From the NCBI GenBank assembly GCA_945869675.1, contig CAMBPS010000016.1, positions 1-47,608 of the forward strand: a stretch of DNA of 47,608 bases, written 5' to 3'. Source of the DNA: Prosthecobacter debontii (GTDB lineage: Bacteria > Verrucomicrobiota > Verrucomicrobiia > Verrucomicrobiales > Verrucomicrobiaceae). A program made the position numbers and the translations under genes. This document shows, in pieces, positions 25,222-33,974 of the stretch (positions within the stretch are counted from its first letter, which is position 1; the number at the start of each line of letters is the position of its first letter). The notes under the pieces were generated by a model. The model was not told the origin of the DNA and searched no databases. It saw only the letters and a list, made by a program, of their open reading frames with translations.

Positions 25222-26028
25222 TTACTTGAACTCAGGATAAAAGGGATTGTTCGCCTTTTCCTCAGCCAGCGTTGTCATAGGGCCATGACCTGGAGCAATG
25301 ACGGTCTCATCCGGCAAAGAGAAGATCTCCTTCCGATTCGTCGCCAAGGCATCCACAAAGGAAACAGCACCGCCTCCCATGGAGCTAGAAAACAAAGCAT
25401 CTCCGACAACGGCCACTGGCTGCGCAAGGCCTCGAACCACAAAGGTTGTGCCACCCTTTGAGTGCCCCCAAGTCGAGCGAGACTCGATGCTGAGACCACC
25501 CACCTGCCAGATTTCGCCCACCATGAAAGTTTGCGCAGCTGGCAGAGGCTCACGGGCGCTGATCAGCACCAACGGAGCCGCCAATGATTCAATGTCAGCC
25601 ACATGGTCTGAATGTGTATGCGTGAGAAAAAGGATTTTCAGTTTCAGCCCAAGCTCCTTGATTTTGGCGACCATTGGCTCTGCGGTTGCGCCCGTGTCAA
25701 AGGCCACAGCTTCCAGTGTTGAAGGGTCCCACAGCAGATAAGCATTCACCGTCATGTCATGGTAGGTCGTATTGCACTGCTCCAGTCCCGCCATTTGCAC
25801 AGGCTGCGGATACCACCCGCTTTCCGCCATGGTCACCAGAGCCGGACCATGTAAACCCAGCACTGGAGCCAGTTTGAGGAGCGTGGCCACATCCTTGGCA
25901 CCTTCTTTCGCAGCCAAAATCTGGTCCACGCTCAAATCAGATTTTTCAGCCAGAGCTTCATTCGTCAGGCCAAGTCCACGCTGTGCTTTACCGACCACAT
26001 CATTAAAAAAGTCTTCGAGAGGAATCAT
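25222..26028 (-). CDS. Metallo-beta-lactamase-fold hydrolase with N-terminal HTH-like domain
   Basis: From the ATG ending at 26028 the protein has 268 residues. The C-terminal two thirds are a metallo-beta-lactamase fold: HTHSDH (137-142), STWGHSKGGTTFVV, VVGDALF and PGHGP, a glyoxalase II-like set of zinc ligands. Residues 10-55 (GLGLTNEALAEKSDLSVDQI...) look like an XRE-type helix-turn-helix. The substrate is unknown; a thioester or similar hydrolase is usual for this fold. A longer start at 26133 leaves only 15 bases to the divergent glycogen synthase gene, so the shorter one, which leaves 120 bases for promoters, is preferred. It is convergent with apbE, the stops being one base apart. 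Confidence 0.8.
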   Translation of the reverse strand: MIPLEDFFNDVVGKAQRGLGLTNEALAEKSDLSVDQILAAKEGAKDVATLLKLAPVLGLHGPALVTMAESGWYPQPVQMAGLEQCNTTYHDMTVNAYLLWDPSTLEAVAFDTGATAEPMVAKIKELGLKLKILFLTHTHSDHVADIESLAAPLVLISAREPLPAAQTFMVGEIWQVGGLSIESRSTWGHSKGGTTFVVRGLAQPVAVVGDALFSSSMGGGAVSFVDALATNRKEIFSLPDETVIAPGHGPMTTLAEEKANNPFYPEFK

Positions 26029-26148
26029 GTCCTGCACCCAAGACCATTCAGCGGTTGCATCAAGGACGAAATCACTCGGAGTGAGGAATCGTGTCTCAAG
26101 TCTTTTGCTTGCCAACGGTCCCGGCATCCCCATAGAAACAGCAAGCCA

Positions 26149-27351
26149 ATGAAGTCCCTTTTCTTAACCAACGAATTTCCGCCTCATATTTATGGTGGAG
26201 CTGGCGTGCATGTCGAATACCTGACGCGAGAGCTGGCCAAGCTGATGGAAATAGAAGTGCGTTGCTTTGGCGACCAGGAAGGCGAGCAAGGCGGCATTCC
26301 CGTTCATGGAGCAGGTCTCGATAACTCCGCCTGGACCAGCCCCACCAATTTAAAATCGGTCTTTGGCGCAGTGCAGCGCAATCTCGACTTCAATACCCGC
26401 CACATTGATGCTGATGTGGTGCACCTTCACACTTGGTATGCCCATTTTGGTGGTATCCTGGCCAAGCTCAACTACGGCATACCCATAGTTCTCACGGTGC
26501 ATTCGCTAGAGCCCTTGCGCCCGTGGAAACGTGAGCAACTGGGTGGTGGCTACGACTTCACCTGCTGGCTGGAAAAGACCGCCATCGAAATGGCTGATGC
26601 GGTCATCGCTGTCTCTGAAGAAACCAAGGTGGATATCTCCCGCCTCTTCCACGTCGATCCGCATAAGATCCACGTCATCCACAACGGTATCGATCCGGAT
26701 GAATACCACCGCATCGAAGCCCCTGACGTTCTGCGTCAGCATGGGATCAATCCCGACATCCCATTCGTTCTTTTTGTTGGGCGTATCACACGCCAGAAGG
26801 GGATCATCCACCTCGTGCGTGCCATCGAGCAAATGGACCCAGGCTTCCAGATCGTTCTTTGTGCAGGCGCACCTGACACGCCTGAAATTCTCGTGGAGAT
26901 GGAGACTGCGGTGGCCGCCACTCAGGCCAAACGCGGCGGCATTGTCTGGATTCAATCGATGCTGCCTGCGCAGGAAAAGATCGCCATGTATTCTCATGCG
27001 AGCGTCTTTTGCTGCCCGTCTATTTATGAACCTTTTGGCATCATCAATCTCGAAGCCATGGCCTGTGAAACGGCCGTCGTTGCCAGTGCGGTCGGAGGCA
27101 TTAAAGAAGTCGTCGTGCCAAATGAAACTGGCATTCTTGTGCCACTCGATCAGCAGACGCTCAGCCCCTCTGAGGCCACTGATCCAGCACGCTTTGCCAA
27201 AGATCTCGCAGAAGGCATCAACCGTCTGATGGCAGATCCCGAAAAATGCCGTTTGATGGGATTGGCCGGACGCAAACGCGCCGTCGAGCGTTTCAGCTGG
27301 ACCAGCATTGCAGAGCGCACCAAGGCGCTCTATGAAACCCTTGTTAAATAA
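26149..27351 (+). CDS. Glycogen synthase, GT4 (Corynebacterium) type
   Basis: The 400-residue glycosyltransferase begins with the GT4/GT5 pattern NEFPPHIYGGAGVHVEYL and has HLHTWYAHFGG, VIHNGIDPDEY, FVGRITRQKG and the nucleotide-sugar site EPFGIINLEAMAC. It resembles the glgA_Coryne group, which uses ADP-glucose or UDP-glucose to make alpha-1,4-glucan or maltose-1-phosphate. No branching enzyme or glgC is adjacent. The downstream DUF5069 gene starts 21 bases after it and is probably cotranscribed. The donor sugar cannot be decided from the sequence. Confidence 0.87.
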   Translation: MKSLFLTNEFPPHIYGGAGVHVEYLTRELAKLMEIEVRCFGDQEGEQGGIPVHGAGLDNSAWTSPTNLKSVFGAVQRNLDFNTRHIDADVVHLHTWYAHFGGILAKLNYGIPIVLTVHSLEPLRPWKREQLGGGYDFTCWLEKTAIEMADAVIAVSEETKVDISRLFHVDPHKIHVIHNGIDPDEYHRIEAPDVLRQHGINPDIPFVLFVGRITRQKGIIHLVRAIEQMDPGFQIVLCAGAPDTPEILVEMETAVAATQAKRGGIVWIQSMLPAQEKIAMYSHASVFCCPSIYEPFGIINLEAMACETAVVASAVGGIKEVVVPNETGILVPLDQQTLSPSEATDPARFAKDLAEGINRLMADPEKCRLMGLAGRKRAVERFSWTSIAERTKALYETLVK

Positions 27352-27372
27352 CCTCTCACTCCACTCAAGCTT

Positions 27373-27900
27373 ATGCCAAACTACACCTGGGACTCCTACT
27401 TTGTTGAACTTTTCGACGCTTGTGTCGATGAGATGGACGAAGGCAATCATGACTTCGAAGCTTGGTTTAGCGACGAGGATCAGGCCTTCCTCAAAGCCAT
27501 CGGCTGCCGCGAACGCGAGTTCTTTGACTTTGTCGATGACAATGTCAACTCCGGAGGTGAAGACCCTACGGCCATTGCGGCACTGCTCATTGCTGCTGTC
27601 CGCCGCGATTATTTCCTGACGATCCAGCATGGCGTGCCCAGCCTTAAAATCCTTACGCCGGCTGAGCTGCCTGCCAAAACGGCCGAGCTAGACGGGATTG
27701 TCTGGCTTCCCCGCATCCTTGGCAAAGCCCGCGCCAAACTACGTGGAGAAATGCATCCTGACATGATGTTTGGCTGTGGTGGCGACCGCGCTTTCTTGGC
27801 CAAATACGACATCCATCCGGCCGACTTTCTGCGTGTCGTCTGGGCCGCTGGTGATGACGATCAAAAAGTCCTAGCTTACATCAAGTCGCCAAGAGCTTAA
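27373..27900 (+). CDS. DUF5069-domain protein
   Basis: This 175-residue, acidic, cytoplasmic protein matches the DUF5069 pattern in its second half: GIVWLPRILGKARAKLRG, MFGCGGDRAFLAKYDI and ADFLRVVWAAGDDDQKVLAY. The N-terminal half (WDSYFVELFDACVDEMDEG) is helical and less typical. The family has no known function. It lies 21 bases downstream of the glycogen synthase gene, suggesting a shared transcript but not a shared role. Confidence 0.8.
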   Translation: MPNYTWDSYFVELFDACVDEMDEGNHDFEAWFSDEDQAFLKAIGCREREFFDFVDDNVNSGGEDPTAIAALLIAAVRRDYFLTIQHGVPSLKILTPAELPAKTAELDGIVWLPRILGKARAKLRGEMHPDMMFGCGGDRAFLAKYDIHPADFLRVVWAAGDDDQKVLAYIKSPRA

Positions 27901-28021
27901 AGTTAATCAAACTCACCGATCGGGCCCGCCATGGGGGCTAGCCTTGATCACACGCTGTCCTTAGAAACAGCAATCTTCACCTAGATTCGATTGGGCCGTA
28001 GTTCACTACTTAGATCAAAAC

Positions 28022-28055
28022 AAAAAACCCGTGCAGGCAGAAGCAGGCACGGGTT
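28022..28055 (-). terminator. Intrinsic terminator of efp
   Basis: On the minus strand AACCCGTGC and GCACGGGTT form a perfect 9-bp stem around a 12-base loop, followed by TTTT and more Ts. It begins 20 bases after the efp stop codon. Confidence 0.85.
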
Positions 28056-28074
28056 ATAAGTTGCTTTAAGAAGC

Positions 28075-28641
28075 TTAGTTTGAGCGCCCGAGGTAGCTAT
28101 TGTCTTCTGTCTTGACGGTGATCTTATCACCAGGACCAATGAAGAGTGGGACTTGAACGATGAGTCCAGTTTCCATCACGGCTGCTTTGTAAACATTGTT
28201 CGCGCTGTCACCCTTCACGCCTTCTGGGGCCTCAGCGACAGACATAACGACGGAAGGTGGCAGTTCAATGCCGACGACAATGTCATCTGCCAATTGAACC
28301 GTGTACTTCTGACCTTCAATGAGGTAGTTCTTGGCATCACCGATCTGATCGGCCATGAGGACAACGTCTTCAAAAGTCTCAGGGTGCATGAAGTGATAAT
28401 CACTGCCATCCTTATAGCTATACTCATGAGGCTCACGATTAAGATTCACAGACTCCAGAGACTCATTGGAAGTCATGCGGAGATTGTACACTTTTCCTGT
28501 GCTCAGAGCCTTCACAGACATCTGAACGAAGGATGCCATACGAGGTGGAGTTTTCAGTTCGAAAGCAGAGACGACACACACTTCGTTGTTATGACGGACA
28601 GCGTGGCCTTTACGGAGGTTGATGACGGGGGTGGATGCCAT
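28075..28641 (-). CDS. efp: Translation elongation factor P
   Basis: From the ATG ending at 28641 the protein has the standard 188 residues and three OB-like domains; domain III ends with GLIVQVPLFIGPGDKITVKT and YLGRSN. EF-P binds ribosomes stalled at consecutive prolines. The loop that carries the modified lysine in E. coli (PGKGQ, Lys34) reads TPPRMAS here, with Arg34 in the same place in an ungapped alignment. That rules out EpmA-type lysylation at this position. No epmA, epmB or earP gene is in the window. An upstream in-frame ATG at 28752 adds 37 residues foreign to the family. Confidence 0.94.
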   Translation of the reverse strand: MASTPVINLRKGHAVRHNNEVCVVSAFELKTPPRMASFVQMSVKALSTGKVYNLRMTSNESLESVNLNREPHEYSYKDGSDYHFMHPETFEDVVLMADQIGDAKNYLIEGQKYTVQLADDIVVGIELPPSVVMSVAEAPEGVKGDSANNVYKAAVMETGLIVQVPLFIGPGDKITVKTEDNSYLGRSN

Positions 28642-28752
28642 AGAGCGGGGGTGTTTAAGCAGTTCACAGAGGAAAGCAAGAGACAATGCAGGCACCCACC
28701 TCTGATTACACACGGAAATATGACCCAAAATGGGACAGAGCAACCTGCTCAA

Positions 28753-29604
28753 TCACCCCAAAAAAGTAGCAGCAGGCACGCCATACGCCCCAGGACGGCA
28801 GACAAACAAACGACCAGCGTTCGACTCATCGAGGCCTGGTTTCAGACCTGTGGTGACATACAGATCCCCGAGATCGCGCCCACCAAAGGCACAAGCTGTG
28901 GTCTCGATGCAAGGAAAGTCGATCTGCTGCTGCACGCTGCGTGAGGCAGGATCATAACAGATGACTTTTCCACCATGGCAAAAGGCGACCCAGAGCCGGT
29001 CTTCACTGTCAATGGTTATACCATCTGGACTGGTCGCGTCGTCGGAAGTGTCCCAAAGAACGCGCTCGTTAGAAATAGCGCTACTGGTCACATCAAAATC
29101 AAAGGCACTAATTTTCTTACTCGGAGTATCAATATAGAACATCGTGCGACCATCACGCGTCCAAACGATGCCGTTGGAATTGGTAACAGGGCTGAATTTC
29201 TTTTCGATACTGAGATCCTTGTGCAGACAATAAAGAGCGGCCTCTTGGCGCTTGTTTAAACAAATACTGCCAGCCCAGAAACGGCCTGCAGGGTCACATT
29301 TACCGTCATTGAAGCGGTTATCTGGAAGTTCTGATTCTGGATCACCAATGAAAGTGCTGAGACCCGTGGTTTCATCCAGGAAATGAAAGCCAGTATCGCC
29401 TGCCCAGACAAGCCCACCCGAAGCCCGCGGCACGACAACGCCGACACGCTGGCCGACATCCCAAGTTTGCTCAGCGCCAAAAGCAGGATCAAAGGAATGA
29501 ATTTTGTGAGACTCGATGTCCACATAGAGCAGACGATCTCGGTGCCAAATGGGGCCTTCGCCCCAAACAGAGATTTGTGTACCAACGGTTTCGACTTGGA
29601 TCAT
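28753..29604 (-). CDS. SMP-30/gluconolactonase-like sugar lactone hydrolase
   Basis: This 283-residue six-bladed propeller has the family patterns GEGPIWHRDRLLYVDIE at the start, NRFNDGKCDPAGRFWAG, NSNGIVWTRDGRTMFYIDT and SPDGITIDSEDRLWVAFCHG. The Glu in GEGP, the Asn in SNG and the Asp in SPDG are the usual metal-binding residues. It hydrolyses sugar lactones such as gluconolactone in the cytoplasm; no signal peptide is present. The exact lactone is not known. It lies 111 bases upstream of the efp start on the same strand. Confidence 0.9.
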   Translation of the reverse strand: MIQVETVGTQISVWGEGPIWHRDRLLYVDIESHKIHSFDPAFGAEQTWDVGQRVGVVVPRASGGLVWAGDTGFHFLDETTGLSTFIGDPESELPDNRFNDGKCDPAGRFWAGSICLNKRQEAALYCLHKDLSIEKKFSPVTNSNGIVWTRDGRTMFYIDTPSKKISAFDFDVTSSAISNERVLWDTSDDATSPDGITIDSEDRLWVAFCHGGKVICYDPASRSVQQQIDFPCIETTACAFGGRDLGDLYVTTGLKPGLDESNAGRLFVCRPGAYGVPAATFLG

Positions 29605-29684
29605 GAACTTTCTTCGCTGATACCGGCGGTCTGGTCAAGTGCACCATCCTTGCCATGGCCGGAAAGTGCGGTTATAAATACACA

Positions 29685-30728
29685 ATGCTGCCTTGGTTTC
29701 ACAATGACACCTTCCCACTCTACCTCGCCCCGATGGCGGGAGTGACGGACATGGTCTTTCGTTCCCTTTGCAAAGAGCTCGGAGCCGATGTTGTTGTCAC
29801 CGAATTTGTGTCAGCCGAGGGCATCATGCAGCGCGATGACCGAACGCGTCACTACACGGACTTTGATGAAGCCCAGCGCCCGCTGGGGGTGCAGCTTTTT
29901 GGGGCAGACGGCATCCGTATGGGCGAGGCTGCGCGGAAGATCATTGATTGGAAGCAGCCTGATTTCATCGACATCAATTTCGGCTGTCCAGTCAATAAAG
30001 TAGTCTCCAAAAATGGCGGTTCTTCTTTGCTTAAAGACTGCCCATTGCTGACAAGCGTGGCACGAGATGTGGTGAAGTCTGTGCCAATCCCAGTCACTGC
30101 CAAAATGCGCATCGGCTGGGATGCCCAGACGATCAATGCCGTCACCGTGGCTAAACTTCTCGAGGACACAGGTATTCAAGCCATCACGGTTCATGGCCGC
30201 ACACGCGCTCAAGGCTACAGCGGATTGGCTGACTGGGACGTCATCGCCCAAGTGGCGGATGCAGTAAAAATTCCCGTCATTGGCAATGGCGACATCTCCA
30301 ACGGCACCGATATCGAAGTCCGCCGTGCGCAAACGAATGTGCGCGGTGTGATGATCGGACGTGCCGCTATGGCCAATCCCTGGGTATTCCAAGAAGCTAA
30401 GCATTATCTTAAAACAGGCGCCCACGCCGAACCTGCCACCATCGAGCAGCGTTTCGCCCTGATGCGCCGTCATTGTCAAATGGCCATTGCCCGCAGTTCT
30501 CGCGGTGGTGAGTTTGAAGTAATCCGATCCATGCGCTCACGATTGATGAGTTACACCCGCAGCATCCCCGCTGGAAAATACCTCCGTGGCCGCTTCACCC
30601 ACATCGGCAGCCTTCTGGAGTTAGATGATATTTTGGCCGATTATTACGTTCATCGGGAAGCTCACATGGCTCGGCAGGATAGTGACGAAAGCGAAACCAT
30701 CAGTCTGGGAGAAACTACGGACGATTAA
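29685..30728 (+). CDS. tRNA-dihydrouridine synthase (DusB-like)
   Basis: Beginning at the ATG at 29685 the protein has 347 residues and opens with FPLYLAPMAGVTDMVFRSLC, as in Dus enzymes. The catalytic Cys101 is in DINFGCPVNKVVSKNGGSSLL (residues 97-117), with HGRTRAQGYSG and GNGDI later as FMN and phosphate-binding motifs. These flavoenzymes reduce uridines in the tRNA D-loop using NADPH. DusB-like assignment is by overall pattern; the exact tRNA positions are unknown. An ATG at 29655 is possible but adds ten residues that are not family-like. It is convergent with the TPR gene, sharing four bases at their 3' ends. Confidence 0.92.
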   Translation: MLPWFHNDTFPLYLAPMAGVTDMVFRSLCKELGADVVVTEFVSAEGIMQRDDRTRHYTDFDEAQRPLGVQLFGADGIRMGEAARKIIDWKQPDFIDINFGCPVNKVVSKNGGSSLLKDCPLLTSVARDVVKSVPIPVTAKMRIGWDAQTINAVTVAKLLEDTGIQAITVHGRTRAQGYSGLADWDVIAQVADAVKIPVIGNGDISNGTDIEVRRAQTNVRGVMIGRAAMANPWVFQEAKHYLKTGAHAEPATIEQRFALMRRHCQMAIARSSRGGEFEVIRSMRSRLMSYTRSIPAGKYLRGRFTHIGSLLELDDILADYYVHREAHMARQDSDESETISLGETTDD

Positions 30729-32626
30729 GGCTTAACCGCCTGCTCCAACCCCTTTTCAAGGCGCTTCAACAGCTTCGGATCCTTGGGCTGCAGAGAACGG
30801 GCTTGCTCAAAGGATTCACGCGCCTTCTCCAATTCATTCATCTTTAAATAGGTTTGGGCAATATGCTCGACGATCTCGGCATCTTCAGATTCCAATACTT
30901 TGATTAGACCCAGAGCACGTTGAAGCTCTTTGAGTGCCTTTGAGTAGTCGCCTTTTTTGAAATACCACCAGCCAAGGCTATCGATATACGCGGCATTGTC
31001 GGGCTGGAGTTCGTTGGCTTTGCGGATCAACTCGCCTGCTTTATCGAGGTATTTCTCCTGATCCAACCACATAAAGCCGAGGTAATTCATGGTATTGGCC
31101 GCATCTTCGATCTCTTCTTTCGGAGTGAGGTAAATAGCTTTTTCAAACATCTTGCCTGCATCATCCGAGCGTCCTGCCCTCTCCAGAGTCAGTCCGTATT
31201 GGAAATAGAAACGATGATTGACCAACTCAGACTGACTATTCTCTACCATTATATGGGCCCGCTCAAAGGACTGAATCGCCTTTTCCCAACGCAATAAGGC
31301 CCTCTGGGCTAAGGCAGCCTGGACATGAAACATTGGCACATTAGGATACAACTTCACACTGCGCGCACTGAGCTGAATGAGCCGTTCATAAAGCTGGGAC
31401 TTCAGCAGAAGATCCCCCAATTCCTGATAATCACTCACCTCACCACCACCTAGCTGAATCGCCGCCTCGAGGTGAGGCACAGCTCTCGCAGGCATCTCAC
31501 GAAGCATGTAAGCATTGACTAGAAGTCGCCGCTGCTCCACATCATTAGGAACGTCGGCAACGATCTTTTCTAGAACATCCAAGGACTTATCCTTTTCTTC
31601 AGCAGATTCATACAGTCGATATAGCAACTTACGCGCCTGTAAATTGCTAGTCTGGATATTCAGCTGCTCACAGAGGATTCTTGCGCGATCAAGTTGATTG
31701 CTAAGCAAGAAAAACTGAGCCACCTCCAGACGAGCAACTTCCCCCTTTTTTCCTGTTGGGGTTAAAGCTAGCGCCTTATCAAAAAAGACATTGACTCGGC
31801 GCAAGTGTTCGACCCGATTCTCCGTCTGCGCCAGCGGCCAGACCTGCTGCGCAGCCATTCCGACCTCCATCCAGAATGCAGCACTGGTGATGGTCTGCTT
31901 GAGCGCTTGGTCCATAACGGCCACTGCATCAGCCCGCATGTTCCGGCTTAGATAACTCAGACTAGCAAAGGCATAGACATCAGACCGGGTCGGGAAATGT
32001 TTCATTACATCCTCCAAGACCTGCTTAGCACGATCAAACTCAAAAGCATCCTCTGCTGTGTAAGTGGTGAGAAACCTCACCAAATTAAGATAGGGTGCAG
32101 GTTGATGAGGACTCAAAGAGAGGGCCTTATTCAGCAAGGCCACGGCCTCAGCCCGCCCCTGGTAATGGTAAACCAACTCGGCTGTATGGGCAGCTAGTTC
32201 TGGGTTGGCAGGGTCCAATTCTAAAACTGCCAGGAAATGTGCCAGTGCCTCCCGCATCTGACCTGATTTCTCCAATTGCAGCGCCACAGAATAATGCGCC
32301 AACGCCTCAGCCAGCTTTTCCGCGCCTGCCTGAATCTGAAGGTGTGCAGGAAGCTTCTTAGCAATTGCAGGCAAGGAGAGATCAGCACGGACGGCTTGCC
32401 GATCATTGCTATAACTGGCGGCAGATCCTGTCGCCTGAACTTGACCAGAGATATCCGCCACGTTTGACCTCAGGGCAGGTAGCGGTGGTGGCCGTAGAGA
32501 TTGTCCCTGAGACAGTGCCGCAGACAAAAAGAAAAGGGTGCAGCCTAGGAGGCCGCACCACATTTCGGAACATGCATTTCCGCAAGCGAGTCGAGGTTTT
32601 CTCTTCGCTGAACGGAGACGAATCAT
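30725..32626 (-). CDS. Large tetratricopeptide-repeat protein, exported
   Basis: The 633-residue protein has a basic N-terminus (IRLRSAKRKPR), a hydrophobic segment GLLGCTLFFLSAALSQG at 26-42 and then TPR units along almost its whole length. Clear TPR signatures occur at about 105-175, 180-260, 340-420 and 470-620, for example YSVALQLEKSGQMREALAHF and IDSLGWWYFKKGDYSKALKEL. Such proteins act as scaffolds in the periplasm, often for envelope or secretion complexes. No specific partner can be named. A 17-base gap separates it from the small basic gene upstream, so cotranscription is likely. Confidence 0.85.
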   Translation of the reverse strand: MIRLRSAKRKPRLACGNACSEMWCGLLGCTLFFLSAALSQGQSLRPPPLPALRSNVADISGQVQATGSAASYSNDRQAVRADLSLPAIAKKLPAHLQIQAGAEKLAEALAHYSVALQLEKSGQMREALAHFLAVLELDPANPELAAHTAELVYHYQGRAEAVALLNKALSLSPHQPAPYLNLVRFLTTYTAEDAFEFDRAKQVLEDVMKHFPTRSDVYAFASLSYLSRNMRADAVAVMDQALKQTITSAAFWMEVGMAAQQVWPLAQTENRVEHLRRVNVFFDKALALTPTGKKGEVARLEVAQFFLLSNQLDRARILCEQLNIQTSNLQARKLLYRLYESAEEKDKSLDVLEKIVADVPNDVEQRRLLVNAYMLREMPARAVPHLEAAIQLGGGEVSDYQELGDLLLKSQLYERLIQLSARSVKLYPNVPMFHVQAALAQRALLRWEKAIQSFERAHIMVENSQSELVNHRFYFQYGLTLERAGRSDDAGKMFEKAIYLTPKEEIEDAANTMNYLGFMWLDQEKYLDKAGELIRKANELQPDNAAYIDSLGWWYFKKGDYSKALKELQRALGLIKVLESEDAEIVEHIAQTYLKMNELEKARESFEQARSLQPKDPKLLKRLEKGLEQAVKP

Positions 32627-32643
32627 AGAGTCGAGACTACCGA

Positions 32644-32748
32644 CTATGATTTATAGCGCAAACGCTTCTTGTGACGGTTGGCGCGCATGCGCTTCTTACG
32701 CTTGTGCTTATTGATCTTCGTCTTTCTGCGCTTTTTAAGTGATCCCAT
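32644..32748 (-). CDS. 34-residue very basic protein, AURKAIP1/COX24-like (ribosome-associated)
   Basis: The minus strand encodes MGSLKKRRKTKINKHKRKKR followed by MRANRHKKRLRYKS and a TAG stop, a 34-residue product that is more than half Lys, Arg and His. The start MGS-KKRRK and the length match the bacterial AURKAIP1/COX24-domain proteins, whose mitochondrial relatives are small-subunit ribosomal proteins. It therefore probably binds rRNA. It lies 34 bases downstream of hisG and 17 bases upstream of the TPR gene. No strong ribosome-binding site is visible. The identification rests on pattern memory rather than a search. Confidence 0.75.
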   Translation of the reverse strand: MGSLKKRRKTKINKHKRKKRMRANRHKKRLRYKS

Positions 32749-32782
32749 AGTGGTTGTTCTCTTGTTTTCTTTTTTCTTCCGG

Positions 32783-33667
32783 TTAAGGAATGACTTTGTT
32801 CAGCGGGTACTCCACGATGCCTTCGGCACCGAGTGATTTTAGCCGCGGGATAATCTCCCGCACGACGGATTCCGCAATGACCGTCTCGACGGCTACCCAG
32901 TCCTGCGAAGCAAGCTGGGAGACAGTGGGTGAGCGCTCACTCGGAAGAGTGGCGACAACTTCCTGCAAGGCTTTCGCAGGCACATTCATTTTGAGGCCGA
33001 CCTTGTCACGAGCCTCCAATGCGCCTTTGAGTAAAAGAACCAATGTCTCCATTTTCTGCCGCTTCCAAGGATCCTGAAAAGCCGACTTGCTGGAAACAAA
33101 CTGCGGATAACTCTCCATGAGCGTATCCACGATGCGCAACTTATTCGCGCGTAGAGAGCTACCAGTCTCGGTGATGTCCACAATGGCATCCACCAACTCA
33201 GGCACCTTTACTTCTGTAGCGCCCCAGCTAAATTCAACTTCGGCTTGAACACCATTTCTAGCAAGGTAAGCCTTCGTCATGTCTACGGCTTCCGTAGCAA
33301 TACGCTTACCTTGAAGATCTTTCACTGAGTGAATCGGAGAATCATTCGGCACCACAAGCACCCAGCGAGTTGGCATGGAGGTGGCTTTCGAATACCGCAT
33401 GTCCGTCAGTACTTCAACATCGGCATTGTTTTCGGCGATCCAGTCACGGCCCGTGATCCCGCAATCAAGAAAGCCATGGTCCACGTAACGACCGATCTCC
33501 TGGGCGCGCAGCAGACGCAGTTCCAAATCAGCATCATCAACGGTTGGACGATAGGAGCGGGAAGGAACCACAATGTGAAAACCCGCACGCTTAAAGAGTT
33601 CCAGCGTCGGCTCCTGGAGACTGCCACTAGGCAGACCAAGTCGGAGAATGTTTTTAGGTTCGGGCAT
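32783..33667 (-). CDS. hisG: ATP phosphoribosyltransferase
   Basis: From the ATG ending at 33667 the protein has 294 residues, the long HisG form with a C-terminal regulatory domain. Motifs include [18 protein letters not shown] at the start, the [10 protein letters not shown] site, [13 protein letters not shown] and the [18 protein letters not shown] phosphoribosyl-pyrophosphate region. It catalyses the first step of histidine synthesis, joining ATP and PRPP, and long-form enzymes are feedback-inhibited by histidine. No other his gene is nearby. An ATG at 33715 is in frame but adds 16 residues outside the family. Confidence 0.95.
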   Translation of the reverse strand: MPEPKNILRLGLPSGSLQEPTLELFKRAGFHIVVPSRSYRPTVDDADLELRLLRAQEIGRYVDHGFLDCGITGRDWIAENNADVEVLTDMRYSKATSMPTRWVLVVPNDSPIHSVKDLQGKRIATEAVDMTKAYLARNGVQAEVEFSWGATEVKVPELVDAIVDITETGSSLRANKLRIVDTLMESYPQFVSSKSAFQDPWKRQKMETLVLLLKGALEARDKVGLKMNVPAKALQEVVATLPSERSPTVSQLASQDWVAVETVIAESVVREIIPRLKSLGAEGIVEYPLNKVIP

Positions 33668-33974
33668 CAGGCGAGAAAGGGGGCGCACAGAATAGCGGAC
33701 TTTAGGCCTGTGCAAAGAGGAAATTTATTCTAACGATAGGATTCTGCGTCTCGGATAGGGGAAATCGCGGCGAGGCGATTCGCTGATTGCAATAAGTCCA
33801 CCACCTTAAGCCGCTGCATCCACTTACCTTTAGCATCCGCAACGTAAGGCCCCATCTTTGAAGTTTGATCTGGATTTCTTTAGTTCTTGTAAAATTGAAT
33901 TCGCCTGAGATGATCGATGTTCTGCTAAATTGCCATTTTAGAAAATAGCCAGCCAGATTTACACCCACTTAGCC

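Noticed and set aside
26506..27630. 374-codon open frame on the minus strand
   Set aside because: It overlaps the glycogen synthase and DUF5069 genes antisense and has no family-like motif.
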